Shown here piece by piece: positions 32,866-41,886 of a stretch of 64,000 bases of DNA. Numbering within the stretch: position 1 is the first letter of the stretch; each line of letters opens with the position of its first letter. The notes under the pieces are model-generated. The model was not told the DNA's origin. It saw only the letters and a program-made list of their open reading frames with translations, and did not search any database. This DNA comes from a bacterium (GTDB lineage Bacteria; Krumholzibacteriota; Krumholzibacteriia; LZORAL124-64-63), in the NCBI GenBank assembly GCA_024231905.1, contig JAAEQC010000207.1, forward strand, positions 1-64,000, read 5' to 3'. Made by a program: the position numbers and the translations under genes.

Positions 32866-35800
32866 TCAGTGAAAATCGCGGCTGCGCTGGATGATCGGCT
32901 CGTCCTGCAGCCGCGGCTCCCACACCTTGTCCACGATCAGGTGCACCACCCTCTCCTCCGACTGGATCTTCCCCGACACCCCCATCAACGAGAGCGTCTT
33001 GGCCAGCACCTTGTGCTCCTGCCACACCTGGTTCCACATGACGAGGTTCACGAACCCGGTCTCGTCCTCCAGGGTCATGAACGTGACGCCGCTGGCGGTG
33101 TGGGGCCGCTGCCGACAGATGACGACGCCCACGTAGTCGGTGCGGCGGCCGTGCTTGAGCGCGCTCACCTCGGCGGCGGTGGGCCAGCCCTTGGCCCGTA
33201 ACGTGGCGCGCAACGGCTCCAGCAGATGGGCCCGCGTGGAATGCCCGCTGCGGCGCCAGTCCCAGTTCACCTCGTCCAGGTCCGTGAGGCCCGGCAGTGC
33301 GGGGGCCGGCGCTGGATCGTCGAGGGACAGGATGAGTTGCTCGGGACGGTCCCTCTTGCTCAATCCGTGGACGATCCACAGGGCCTGGCGGCGTTCGGGA
33401 GCGAAGACCGACAGGGCGCCGGCTTCGGCCAGGGCCACGAGGGCGTCGGCGGGGGCGCGGGTGCGGCGTTTGAGGTCTTCGATGCTGCGGTAGGGGCTCA
33501 AGCGTTGTTCCCGCGCGATCACTTCACCGTGCTCTTTCCTCAGTCCCTTCACATAGCGAAGCCCCATACGAACGCAGAGCCTGGCTTTGCCCTTCGATGT
33601 CGATCCAGGTGATCGGATCTGCGGCGCGAGGGAGTGGTCGGCAGTGAGTTCCGGGGCGACTCGGCGCTCCGCGCCGAGCGAGGCGAAGCCGAGCGCGGAG
33701 CCCCGGAACTCACTGCCGACCGCTCCCTCCAACGTACAGTCCCAATCACTGACCGTAACATCGATGGGCAACACCACGATGTCGTGGCGTTTGGCGTCCT
33801 CGACGATGGTCCCGGATGAATAGAACCCCATAGGCTGCGCATTGAGCAGCGCACACGTGAACACCGCGTGATGGTGGCACTTGAGCCACGCCGTGGCATA
33901 GGCAATGAGCGCAAAACTCGCCGCATGACTCTCGGGAAAACCGTACTCCCCGAACCCCTTGATCTGCTGGAAGACCCGCTCGGCGAACTCCAGCTCGATG
34001 CCTTTGGCCACCATGCGCTCGACCAGCCGCCCGTGGTGCTCCTCGATGGGACCGTGGCTGCGCCAGGTGGCCATGTCCCGGCGCAGCTGGTCGGCCTCGC
34101 CCGGGGAGTAGTCGGCCGCGACCATGGCCAGGCGCATGACCTGCTCCTGGAAGAGAGGCACGCCCAGAGTCTTCTTCAGCACGGGCTCGAGGTTGGGGTG
34201 CGGGTACGTGACCTCCTCCTGGCCGTGCCGCCGGGCCAGGTACGGGTGGAGCATGCCGCCAGTGATGGGTCCGGGGCGGATGATGGCCACCTGGATGACC
34301 AGGTCGTAGTAGCTCTCGGGCCGGAGCCTGGGCAGCATGTTCATCTGGGCGCGGCTCTCCACCTGGAAGACGCCCACCGTATCGGCCTTGTGGAGCATGG
34401 CGAAGGTCGCCGGGTCGTCGCGGGGGATGCGGGCCAGGGAGAGGTCCACGTCGCGGTGCTCGCGCAGGAGGTCGAAAGCCTTGTGGAGTTGGTTCAACGC
34501 CCCCAGCCCCAGCAGGTCGACCTTGAACAGACCCAGCGCCTCCACGTCGTACTTGTTCCACTGGATGACCGTGCGGCCGGCCATGCTGGCGTTCTCGATG
34601 GGCACCAGGTCGTGGACCGGTTCGTGGCCCAGCAGGAACCCGCCCGGGTGGATGGAGAGGTGGCGCGGGAACTCCTGGATGGTGTCGACCATCTCGGCGA
34701 AGTGGCGGTGGAGCGGGGCCCGGGGGTCGAAACCGGCGGCCTTGAGGTCGGTGGCGTCGAGTTCGCCGCGGTAGCTGGTGAGTTTCGCCAGGCGGTCGAG
34801 GTTCACCGCGGGCAGGCCGAGGGCCTTGCCCACTTCGCGAATGGCCGAGCGCGGCCGGAACCGCACCGTGTTGCACACCATGGCTGCCCGCTTGCGCCCG
34901 TACTTGGCGTAGACGTGCTGGATGACCTCCTCGCGGCGGCCGTGCTCGATGTCCAGGTCGATGTCCGGCGGTTCGGCACGCTCGCGCGAGATGAAGCGCT
35001 CGAAGAGCAGGTCCACCTCCCGCGGGTTCACGGCGGAGATCTTGAGGCAGTAGCACACCACCGAGTTGGCCGCCGAGCCGCGTCCCTGGCAGACGATACC
35101 CTCCTGGCGACAGAAGCGGACGATCTCGTACATGGTGAGGAAGTAGCCCTCGTAGTCCAGGTCGTGGATGAGGACGAGCTCGCGGTCGATGCGGGACTGG
35201 AGGTCCCCGGGGACCTTGGCGCCGAAACGGTCCTTGGCCCCCACCTTCACCAAGTGGTCGAGCCAGCGCGCTTCGGACATGCCGTAGGGCAGGTGCTCCG
35301 CCGGATAGCGGTACCGCAGTTGATCCAGGGAGAAGGTGCAGCGGACGGCGACTTCCTCGGTGCGGGCCAGCGCGGCGGGGTCGTCGGCGAAGAGCTTGGC
35401 AAAGACCTTGGGTGACGGCAGGACGTGGCGGTCATTAGGGCGCAGGAGGGTGCCGGCGTCGGCCAGGGTGGTGCCTTCGCGGATGCAAGTCAGGACGTCC
35501 TGGAGGCGACGGCGGCGGCGGGTGTGGTAGAGGACTTCAACGGTGGCGACGACGGGCAGTTCCCAGCGTTTGGCGCGGCGGCGGAGGCGAGCTTCCATGC
35601 GTTGTTCGTCGGCGGTGAGGTGGCGGGGGGCGAGGGCGTAGATTCCGTCGTCGAAGGCTTCGCGGAGCAGGGTGGCGGTAGAAGCAAGGTCCCCGGGGGC
35701 CTCCTGGGTCAGGAGAGATTCGCGGCCGCCCCAGAGGGCGATGAGACCGGGGGCGTGGGCGGCGACTTCCTGCCATGTGACCCAGCAGCGGCCCTTCTCG

Positions 35801-36111
35801 CAACGGAGGCGACCGGAGGTGAGGAGACGGCAGAGATTGCGCCAGCCTTGGCGGGTGGCGGCGAGGAGGACGATGGAAGAGGCGGGGCTCGATTCGTCGG
35901 GCTGGACCGTGACTTGGCTGCCGACGATGAGACGGAGAGAGGTGTCTTTGGAGGCCTGCCATGCAGAAGGGGCGCCGTACACACCGTCGCGGTCGGTGAG
36001 GGCGAGGGTGGCGCAGCCCTGGTCGATAGCGCGCGCGACCAGATCCTCGGGAGCGGACGCGCCTTCCAGGAAGGAGAAGTGGGATTTGGTGAAGAGGGAA
36101 GCGGGGAGCAT
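32866..36111 (-). CDS. dnaE2: Error-prone DNA polymerase DnaE2
   Basis: The 1081-residue C-family polymerase has an N-terminal PHP domain (SHFSFLEGASAPEDL), catalytic aspartates in PDIDLDIEH, the DnaE2 signature RREEVIQHVYAKYGRKRAAMV, SIHPGGFLLG and AASFALIAYATAWLK, a helix-hairpin-helix (LGLRYVKGLR) and an OB fold near the C-terminus (YVGVVICRQRPHTASGVTF). DnaE2 works with ImuA/ImuB in damage-induced mutagenesis. Neither gene is adjacent, although a probable imuB end lies at 63920. Residues about 795-828 are encoded by a palindromic element in frame (33628-33729). No LexA box is recognised upstream; a TATCAT near 36130 could be a -10 box. Confidence 0.93.
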   Translation of the reverse strand: MLPASLFTKSHFSFLEGASAPEDLVARAIDQGCATLALTDRDGVYGAPSAWQASKDTSLRLIVGSQVTVQPDESSPASSIVLLAATRQGWRNLCRLLTSGRLRCEKGRCWVTWQEVAAHAPGLIALWGGRESLLTQEAPGDLASTATLLREAFDDGIYALAPRHLTADEQRMEARLRRRAKRWELPVVATVEVLYHTRRRRRLQDVLTCIREGTTLADAGTLLRPNDRHVLPSPKVFAKLFADDPAALARTEEVAVRCTFSLDQLRYRYPAEHLPYGMSEARWLDHLVKVGAKDRFGAKVPGDLQSRIDRELVLIHDLDYEGYFLTMYEIVRFCRQEGIVCQGRGSAANSVVCYCLKISAVNPREVDLLFERFISRERAEPPDIDLDIEHGRREEVIQHVYAKYGRKRAAMVCNTVRFRPRSAIREVGKALGLPAVNLDRLAKLTSYRGELDATDLKAAGFDPRAPLHRHFAEMVDTIQEFPRHLSIHPGGFLLGHEPVHDLVPIENASMAGRTVIQWNKYDVEALGLFKVDLLGLGALNQLHKAFDLLREHRDVDLSLARIPRDDPATFAMLHKADTVGVFQVESRAQMNMLPRLRPESYYDLVIQVAIIRPGPITGGMLHPYLARRHGQEEVTYPHPNLEPVLKKTLGVPLFQEQVMRLAMVAADYSPGEADQLRRDMATWRSHGPIEEHHGRLVERMVAKGIELEFAERVFQQIKGFGEYGFPESHAASFALIAYATAWLKCHHHAVFTCALLNAQPMGFYSSGTIVEDAKRHDIVVLPIDVTVSDWDCTLEGAVGSEFRGSALGFASLGAERRVAPELTADHSLAPQIRSPGSTSKGKARLCVRMGLRYVKGLRKEHGEVIAREQRLSPYRSIEDLKRRTRAPADALVALAEAGALSVFAPERRQALWIVHGLSKRDRPEQLILSLDDPAPAPALPGLTDLDEVNWDWRRSGHSTRAHLLEPLRATLRAKGWPTAAEVSALKHGRRTDYVGVVICRQRPHTASGVTFMTLEDETGFVNLVMWNQVWQEHKVLAKTLSLMGVSGKIQSEERVVHLIVDKVWEPRLQDEPIIQRSRDFH
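33628..33729 (+). repeat. Structured palindromic element, copy 1 (inside dnaE2)
   Basis: Two 30-bp arms (33628-33657 and 33700-33729) are inverted copies with one mismatch. The 42-base core between them reads GA, hairpin 1 (CTCGGCGC-TCC-GCGCCGAG, 33660-33678), CGA, hairpin 2 (GGC-GAA-GCC, 33682-33690), G, AGCGCGGA (33692-33699). The same linkers and hairpin order recur at 63817-63926 with different arm and stem sequences. The whole element is 102 bases (34 codons) and keeps the polymerase frame open. Orientation is given by the core; dnaE2 is on the other strand. Confidence 0.75.
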
Positions 36112-36442
36112 GAGGTGGTCCTTTGGGACCTATGATAGCAGGAGATCAGCGAGGAAGGCAGTTGTTTTTCGTCTTTTGTTCGCCATGGGCTATGTAATCG
36201 GTATGCACAACAGTGAGTAAGCTGCCCGTCAGCAGGGCCAGACGGAGTCGATGAAATTCGCCTTTCAATCGAATCCAATGATGGCGCCAAAACCCCAATG
36301 TGCTAGTCTCCCGTCGTGATTCTCACATTCGAAAACGACAGCAACAAGAGATGGGGAGCATTGAGCAGCTACCTGTTCCGTAGGCTGTCAGCCTAGGTCT
36401 GGCTGCCAGGCCACCCGCGCAAACCCATGGAGGGAACCTACC
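36112..36442. other. Non-coding interval between dnaE2 and a lipoprotein gene
   Basis: No gene is visible. Near the plus-strand lipoprotein start lie two small hairpins in the probable leader: TAGGCT-GTC-AGCCTA (36381-36395) and an imperfect GG(T)CTGG/CCAG(G)CC stem just after it. They match no riboswitch class that I know. A TAGTCT near 36304 is a possible -10 box. Confidence 0.4.
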
Positions 36443-37207
36443 ATGCGCCCATTCATCCGACCCTTCGCTCTCAGTGTCTTCCTCGTCCTGGCTCTCTTCG
36501 CCCTGGCCTCTTGTGGCGACGACGATGACGGCACGAAGCCGAAACCCGCGGCCACCTACACCCTGTATTTCAGCCAGGACAGCAATGGCAACGGCCTGTA
36601 TTCGATCGACATCGCCACCGGCGTGGGCACGATCGTTGGCGACGGCATCAGCGGAGTGACCTCGAGCACGATCGGCCTCGCCTACAATTCCGCCGGTGAC
36701 GGCATACTGCTTGGCTCCAAGTACAGCACATTGCTGGCAATCAATCTGGACGGCAGCGGTGCGGTGGACCTGGGAGGGATTGGACACGAAGCCCTAGCCT
36801 ACGACAACGACGCGGAAATCCTCTACGGATGTCTCAACAGCGATTTCAGAACGATCAACCCTGCAACCGGATTGGCAATCGCGACGCTGACCGACTCGGT
36901 CCGCGATGTCGAAGGCTTGGCGGTTGAGACTGATACCGGAAACGTATTCGGGCTCGCCAGTGGCTCACCCGCCACGCTCATGCTGTACAACCCGACGGAC
37001 GGTACCTGGACTACGATCGGGGACACGGGCTTCAACATGGATTCGGTTGCGCTTGCCTATCATCCCACAACGAAGGTGCTGTACGCCATTGATGGCAACT
37101 CCGCTAGCCTCTATACCATGGACCAAGCAACCGGTGCGGCGACGCTGGTAGGTGCCCATGGCATCGCCGGTAGCGGCGGCGGCGGCTTGGCCTTCGCGAA
37201 GGACTAG
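36443..37207 (+). CDS. Lipoprotein with beta-propeller-like repeats
   Basis: The 254-residue protein has a lipobox LASC near residue 24, an acidic linker (GDDDDG) and then repeats typical of DUF4394/SdiA-regulated-type propellers (YSIDIATGVGTIVGD, LAINLDGSGAVDLGG, RTINPATGLAIATL, YTMDQATGAATLVG). GGAGGGAA precedes the ATG. A strong hairpin follows. Surface-exposed; function unknown. Confidence 0.7.
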   Translation: MRPFIRPFALSVFLVLALFALASCGDDDDGTKPKPAATYTLYFSQDSNGNGLYSIDIATGVGTIVGDGISGVTSSTIGLAYNSAGDGILLGSKYSTLLAINLDGSGAVDLGGIGHEALAYDNDAEILYGCLNSDFRTINPATGLAIATLTDSVRDVEGLAVETDTGNVFGLASGSPATLMLYNPTDGTWTTIGDTGFNMDSVALAYHPTTKVLYAIDGNSASLYTMDQATGAATLVGAHGIAGSGGGGLAFAKD

Positions 37208-37258
37208 ATCGAGAGTCGGGTAGGAGCGAAGTTTCCGAATCTCCTACTGCGTAAACAG

Positions 37259-37291
37259 CCATGGGGTCCTCCGAATAGGAGGACCCCATGG
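37259..37291. terminator. Strong hairpin between convergent genes
   Basis: A perfect 14-bp stem (37259-37272 with 37278-37291) with loop GAATA. A second, weaker hairpin (GTAGGAG/CTCCTAC, 37220-37247) precedes it. It separates the lipoprotein from the convergent patatin gene. Confidence 0.7.
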
Positions 37292-37331
37292 TCGTGAGGG
37301 GCCCGGCGCAATCGCGGGGGCAACCTGTCCG

Positions 37332-39086
37332 TCAAACCTTCGGCGAGATTCGGACCTCCGTCTCCGGCCGCGGAAACTCCCCACCCCTGACCGACCTCTC
37401 CAGCACCCACACCTCCGCCAGGTCGGCAAAGGCGCCCGCGTTCGAATTCATCCGATCCAACCAGACCGCCGACTGCTTGTACTCTCCCGGATCCCGACCA
37501 TACCGCCGAATAAACGTCTTGTAGCCCTCGCCCGCGCCCTCCCGCGGTCCGGACGCGGCGATGGCCTGGTCCATCAGATCCTCCAACCGCTCCATGGACA
37601 CCAGCCAGCGCCGCCACCGGTGGGCCTCCGGATCGAAGTCCGCCGCGAGGGCCACCCCCGCGTCGTACCCTCGCCTGGTCAGCTGCTCGATGAGCTCAGG
37701 CGCCATGCTCAGGTGCAGTCCGCCCTCCTCCTCGCTCAGCCGGATCCGCACCACCCGCTCCCGGTAACCGGGCAGGATGGTCTGCATGTTGTCGTGCCAG
37801 TTCTGCATGGTGTCGACGATGGACTTGAGGAACCCCACCGTCGAGGTGATGGGCGTGAACTCCCGGAGGATGCCCTTCCCGGAGTGGTTCGGCAGCCAGG
37901 CCTTCTCGTCCGGCTGGTGCCGCTGCTCGTCGAACTTCTCGAGGGTGATGCCGAAGGTCGGCCAGCGGGGCCAGATGGAATCGAAGAAGTGGATGGGGAA
38001 ATTGCTGCTGATACCGCCGTCGGAGAACCAGCAGCGTCGGGGCGTGTCCTTCTCGGCCCTCTCGAGCAGGGTGTAGTCGCAGGCCCACAGGGGCACCGCC
38101 GCCAGCAGGACCGGGAAGCTCAGGCTCATGCGCACGGCCACCACCACCGGCAGGTCCGGGGTCAGGGGCAGGCGGCGCAGATCGTCGGCAGCGGCGCTGT
38201 TGTTCGGTACGGCCTGGGAGTGGTCGTGCAGCCACTGGCAGACCCGTTCGGGGAAGAGCCCGGCGAACTCCGCCTCGCTGTACATGAAGATCCTCGTATT
38301 GAGAGGAATGCGGTGGGGACGGCCCGCCGTGAGATTCGTGGTCATGATCACCAGGTTGATATCCGGCTCATCGCCCTGGCCCCTGAGCTGGCCGAAGGTG
38401 AGCGGGTCGCCCTGGGGATCGAGGCCGGCCATGTCGTTGATGTTGGCGGTGAGCCATTCGGTGAGGGCAGGCTTGTCGACCGTACCGCCGATGCCGGGGC
38501 AGATGCCGTACTTGTGGCGGGGCAGGTCCTTCAAAAGGGACCAGAGGATCCGGCCGACCAGCGCCACGCACAGCCCGAGCAGCAGCACGAACCCCGTGAG
38601 CACCCAGAAGGAAGGCGAGGCCGCGGTCGTGACCACCACCCCGACCATCACCAGGCCCGGCAGGAGTCCCAGCAACACCCAGCCCGTGTAGCCGCGGATC
38701 AGGGCGCCGAGCACCGCCAGGACGCGGGCGCATCTGTTCTTGTGGTTCAGAATCCCCAGGAAGGCGTTGAACAGGGGTCGGAAGGGCTTGGCCGGCTGGA
38801 AAAGGCCGAGCAGTTTATTGCTGAGGTCGCCGCTCACCGCGGCGAGTTTCTCGAAGCCGCCGACGTCGCGTCCGTGCTCGGCGGCCGCGGCCACGGCCGC
38901 GGCGATAGCCCCCGCCGACGTGCCGCCGATGTTCTTGAAGCGGTACGTCTTGGCCAGTTCGACGATGGCCCGGGGGTACACCACCCCGCTGGTGATGCCG
39001 CCTTTCATGACCAGGTCGCAGTACTTGATCTCCGAATCACGGTCGGACGAAGGCGTCGGGGTCGGTGGGGTGGGCTCAGTGGTCAT
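37332..39086 (-). CDS. Patatin-like phospholipase with internal membrane helices
   Basis: The 584-residue protein has the patatin oxyanion segment (VMKGGITSGVVYP), nucleophile motif GGTSAG (Ser57) and the catalytic Asp in SDGGISSN (about 354). Between them, at about 125-185, two long hydrophobic helices interrupt the fold (GWVLLGLLPGLVMVGVVV and FWVLTGFVLLLGLCVALVGR). The enzyme is therefore probably tied to the membrane and hydrolyses acyl esters of phospholipids. GAGAGGGAG precedes ATG 39086. The helical C-terminus has no recognised domain. Confidence 0.85.
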   Translation of the reverse strand: MTTEPTPPTPTPSSDRDSEIKYCDLVMKGGITSGVVYPRAIVELAKTYRFKNIGGTSAGAIAAAVAAAAEHGRDVGGFEKLAAVSGDLSNKLLGLFQPAKPFRPLFNAFLGILNHKNRCARVLAVLGALIRGYTGWVLLGLLPGLVMVGVVVTTAASPSFWVLTGFVLLLGLCVALVGRILWSLLKDLPRHKYGICPGIGGTVDKPALTEWLTANINDMAGLDPQGDPLTFGQLRGQGDEPDINLVIMTTNLTAGRPHRIPLNTRIFMYSEAEFAGLFPERVCQWLHDHSQAVPNNSAAADDLRRLPLTPDLPVVVAVRMSLSFPVLLAAVPLWACDYTLLERAEKDTPRRCWFSDGGISSNFPIHFFDSIWPRWPTFGITLEKFDEQRHQPDEKAWLPNHSGKGILREFTPITSTVGFLKSIVDTMQNWHDNMQTILPGYRERVVRIRLSEEEGGLHLSMAPELIEQLTRRGYDAGVALAADFDPEAHRWRRWLVSMERLEDLMDQAIAASGPREGAGEGYKTFIRRYGRDPGEYKQSAVWLDRMNSNAGAFADLAEVWVLERSVRGGEFPRPETEVRISPKV

Positions 39087-39272
39087 GGTCTTCTCCCTCT
39101 CGTGGTATCCCTCTGGAAGAACAACGAAGACCCCTGGCCTTCAAGACCGAGCTCCGGGATGGGTCCCCCGATTCGCCGCTTCCACCGTTGCGTCCCCCCG
39201 TGGCGGGACTACTCTTCGGTATATATGATCGCCTGATTTCAATTGATGGCTCACGGCCTGGAGGGACCGAAC

Positions 39273-39841
39273 ATGCGTCATTCTCGCCGTCGTTTCACGT
39301 TACCGGCCGCCACGATCCTGGCGGTGCTCGGAATCGTGCTCTTCGGCTGCAGCGACTCGGATTCGCCCACCGCCCCCCCGGCTCCGACACTGGGCCTCGA
39401 ACTCGCCGTGCTGGATCTCGGGATCACCGACATCCATGCGTTCACCGCCGGCTTCACCGGCATCGGCGGCACCGAGCTCGACTGGTACGTGGACGGCGTA
39501 CTCGGCGGCGGCGCCCTCGAGGGAGAGGATTGGGAGACGGCCGCCGTCAGCCTCGACTCCGAGGCCCTGGGTATCGGGTATGCCTTCCGGCCGGGATGCA
39601 CCGACTGCGCCCTGCGCCGGTTCACCGTCGAGGAGATAGCGGCAACGGCACGATTCTGCGCAACCTCACGGTGAACGGCTTCCACTCCGGCATATTCTTC
39701 AACTACCCGCAGAACACGCTGGTGGAAGACTGCGACCTGTCCGGGAACACCTACGGCGCGGAGCTGTGTTGCTACCAGGACGTGAACAGCCGGCCCCTGC
39801 CGGGCCTGGGCGGCGGCGCGCGTCTCATTCCGGAATCCTGA
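39273..39841 (+). pseudogene. Frameshifted and truncated lipoprotein / beta-helix gene
   Basis: ATG 39273 (GGAGGGA upstream) opens a lipoprotein (lipobox LFGC) that runs to about 39640 and then hits a stop at 39674. From about 39640 another frame continues with typical parallel beta-helix rungs (GTILRNLTVNGFHSGIFF, NTLVEDCDLSGNTYG) until it collides with the 3' end of the minus-strand gene at 39825. One frameshift plus loss of the C-terminus explains both parts. Confidence 0.6.
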
Positions 39842-40415
39842 ATCCCACCTGCAGACCGATCTTGAAGTTGGAGTAGTCCCAGCCCCCGTCGGAATCGGTC
39901 AATTCGGCCACCTTGTCCAGGTCGGTGGTGAGCTGGTACTTGGTCTTCAGGCCGATCTGGAAGTCGCCCGCCTGGAAGATGAGGTCCGCCAGCACCTGGA
40001 AGCCGGGCACCCACTCCTTGTGGGTCACGTTGTCGTCGTTCCAGATGTTGTCCACGAAACGGACCTGGGCCATGGACAAGCCCGCGCCCAGGCCGGCGAT
40101 CCAGTTCTCGGACAGGCCGTAGGCCCGCTTGGCGTTCACCTCTATGGGCACGTAGCCCGAACTGTCCAGACCGAAGAATCCGATGGCCGCCCCGGTGCCG
40201 AGTTCACCGCCCAGGTACCAGTTGTTCCGCAGGTGCCAGTAGCTGGAGATGCCCAGGTAGATGCCCACGTCGTCCGTATCGAAGGTCTCGTGCTGCAGGA
40301 ACATGAGGTCCAGTTCCGCAGCGAAGTGGTTGCGGCCCAGCAGGGGTGCGTCCTGGGCCAGGGCCGGCGTGCAGATCAGAACCGTCAGGGCGATGGTGAG
40401 GATCGTCTTCCGCAT
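39825..40415 (-). CDS. Outer-membrane beta-barrel protein
   Basis: The 196-residue protein starts at ATG 40415 (GAAGGGA upstream), with a signal peptide ending PALAQ. Strands alternate in polarity (DVGIYLGISSYWHL, NWYLGGELGTGAAIGFFG, WIAGLGAGLSMAQVRF, FQIGLKTKYQLT) and the protein ends FKIGLQVGFRIPE, a hydrophobic final strand as in barrels inserted by BamA. It is of the OmpA/OmpW-like 8-strand size. Function unknown. Confidence 0.7.
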   Translation of the reverse strand: MRKTILTIALTVLICTPALAQDAPLLGRNHFAAELDLMFLQHETFDTDDVGIYLGISSYWHLRNNWYLGGELGTGAAIGFFGLDSSGYVPIEVNAKRAYGLSENWIAGLGAGLSMAQVRFVDNIWNDDNVTHKEWVPGFQVLADLIFQAGDFQIGLKTKYQLTTDLDKVAELTDSDGGWDYSNFKIGLQVGFRIPE

Positions 40416-40629
40416 GGGCTTCGTTCCCTTCTGCCGCGGGATCCGCGGACGGGGCGTGTTCGCACGACATGGAGATATGGAATCCGAGACTAGCATGATC
40501 GAATAGCCCAATTCAAAGCAAACGCCTGGACCGGACTTCCTTGCCGCCCGAAACAAACCGCCGCTACCGGCGTTGAACCCCCACCCGATACCCGATCCAT
40601 CGAAAGGACCCGCAGCTCGTCTGCCCATC

Positions 40630-41844
40630 ATGACCCGACTCCTGGAACTCGCCTTCGTCGCTGCCTGCTACCTCCTGCCCGGTGCCTTCAACGCCGTGGT
40701 CGTACGCTACGCCACCGCCGGCTGGTGGGCTCGCCGGAGTGTCCGTCTGGCCGCACTGGCCCTCCCGCTGCTGGGCCTGGCCGCGGGTGTGGGTTGGCTC
40801 TTCAGCTTCCAGCTACACCCTGCCTGGACCCGCTGGCTGGGAACGCTGGGCTTCGGCGTCCTGCTCGTCCAGCTGGTCCTGTGCGGGTCCCTCGCCCTGG
40901 CCGGCGGACTGAACACCGTGAGCCGATTCGTGGCCCGACGCCGCCGACGCGCGAAGCCCGTCGATCCGGTCCGTCGCCGACTCTGGCAGGGCGGTCTGGT
41001 GGCCATACCGGTGCTGGCCACGGGCGGCTGCCTGGCCGGATTGACCGGCGCCGCCACTCCGGTGCGCATCCCGCGGCTGAAGCTGGATTTCCCCGACCTG
41101 CCGCCTGACCTGTCCGGGTTCAGGATCCTCCACATCTCCGACCTGCACCTGTCCGGCTTCGTCACCCTCGATACCCTGGCGGACATCCTGGAACGGGCCC
41201 GGCCCCTGGCCCCCGACCTGGTGGTCGTCACCGGCGACACGGCCGACGACCTGCGGCTGCTGCCCGCCGCCTTGCGCATGTTGGCGGACCTCGGAGCGCC
41301 CCACGGGGTGTACGCCGTTCTCGGGAATCACGAGTACGGCAACGGCGTGGCGCGGGTGCGCCGCATCTTCCGGGATTCGCCGGTGCCCCTGCTGGTGGAC
41401 GAGAGCGTCCATCTGGACGTGGGCCGGTCCCGACTCTTCCTGGCTGGACTCGACGATCCGATCATCTCGTCGGCCCGCATCGACCGTACCGCCTTCTTCG
41501 CCCCCCGCCTGGCGGAACTGGCGGCCCAGGCCGCGCCCGGCGCCTTCCGCTTGCTGCTCAGCCACCGCCCGGAAGCCCTGGACTACGCGGCCGACCACGG
41601 CGTGGAGCTGGTCCTGGCGGGGCACACCCACGGCGGTCAGATCGGGTTCGACGGGCAATCGCTGCTCGACTATCCCGCGGGCTATCCCTATCCCTGGGGC
41701 CATTATCGACGCGGCCCGAGCCGACTCTACACCTCGTCGGGAGCCGGACACTGGCTGCCGATACGGTTCGGGTGCCCGACCGAGGCGCCGGTGGTGGAGT
41801 TGGGTGCGACGCCGCCCATTGCCACCCCCACCCCCGTCGACTAA
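40630..41844 (+). CDS. Membrane-anchored metallophosphoesterase (YkuE-like)
   Basis: The 404-residue protein has four N-terminal hydrophobic segments (to about 155) and then a calcineurin-like phosphoesterase domain with all metal motifs: HISDLHL, GDTADD, GNHEYG, LSHRPE and GHTHGGQ. YkuE-type relatives act on lipid-linked or nucleotide diphosphates. I chose ATG 40630; a TTG start at 40573 is also open and neither has a strong ribosome site. It is the first of five plus-strand genes dealing with lipid or glycan chemistry. Confidence 0.85.
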   Translation: MTRLLELAFVAACYLLPGAFNAVVVRYATAGWWARRSVRLAALALPLLGLAAGVGWLFSFQLHPAWTRWLGTLGFGVLLVQLVLCGSLALAGGLNTVSRFVARRRRRAKPVDPVRRRLWQGGLVAIPVLATGGCLAGLTGAATPVRIPRLKLDFPDLPPDLSGFRILHISDLHLSGFVTLDTLADILERARPLAPDLVVVTGDTADDLRLLPAALRMLADLGAPHGVYAVLGNHEYGNGVARVRRIFRDSPVPLLVDESVHLDVGRSRLFLAGLDDPIISSARIDRTAFFAPRLAELAAQAAPGAFRLLLSHRPEALDYAADHGVELVLAGHTHGGQIGFDGQSLLDYPAGYPYPWGHYRRGPSRLYTSSGAGHWLPIRFGCPTEAPVVELGATPPIATPTPVD

Positions 41845-41886
41845 CATGACCCTTCCCGATCACGAAGCCGATTCCAGCGGAGCCCC

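Noticed and set aside
33868..36135. Plus-strand frames inside dnaE2
   Set aside because: No motifs; dnaE2 is unmistakable on the other strand.
36360..36442. Riboswitch in the leader of the lipoprotein at 36443
   Set aside because: Two small hairpins are present but no conserved core of any riboswitch class that I know is visible.
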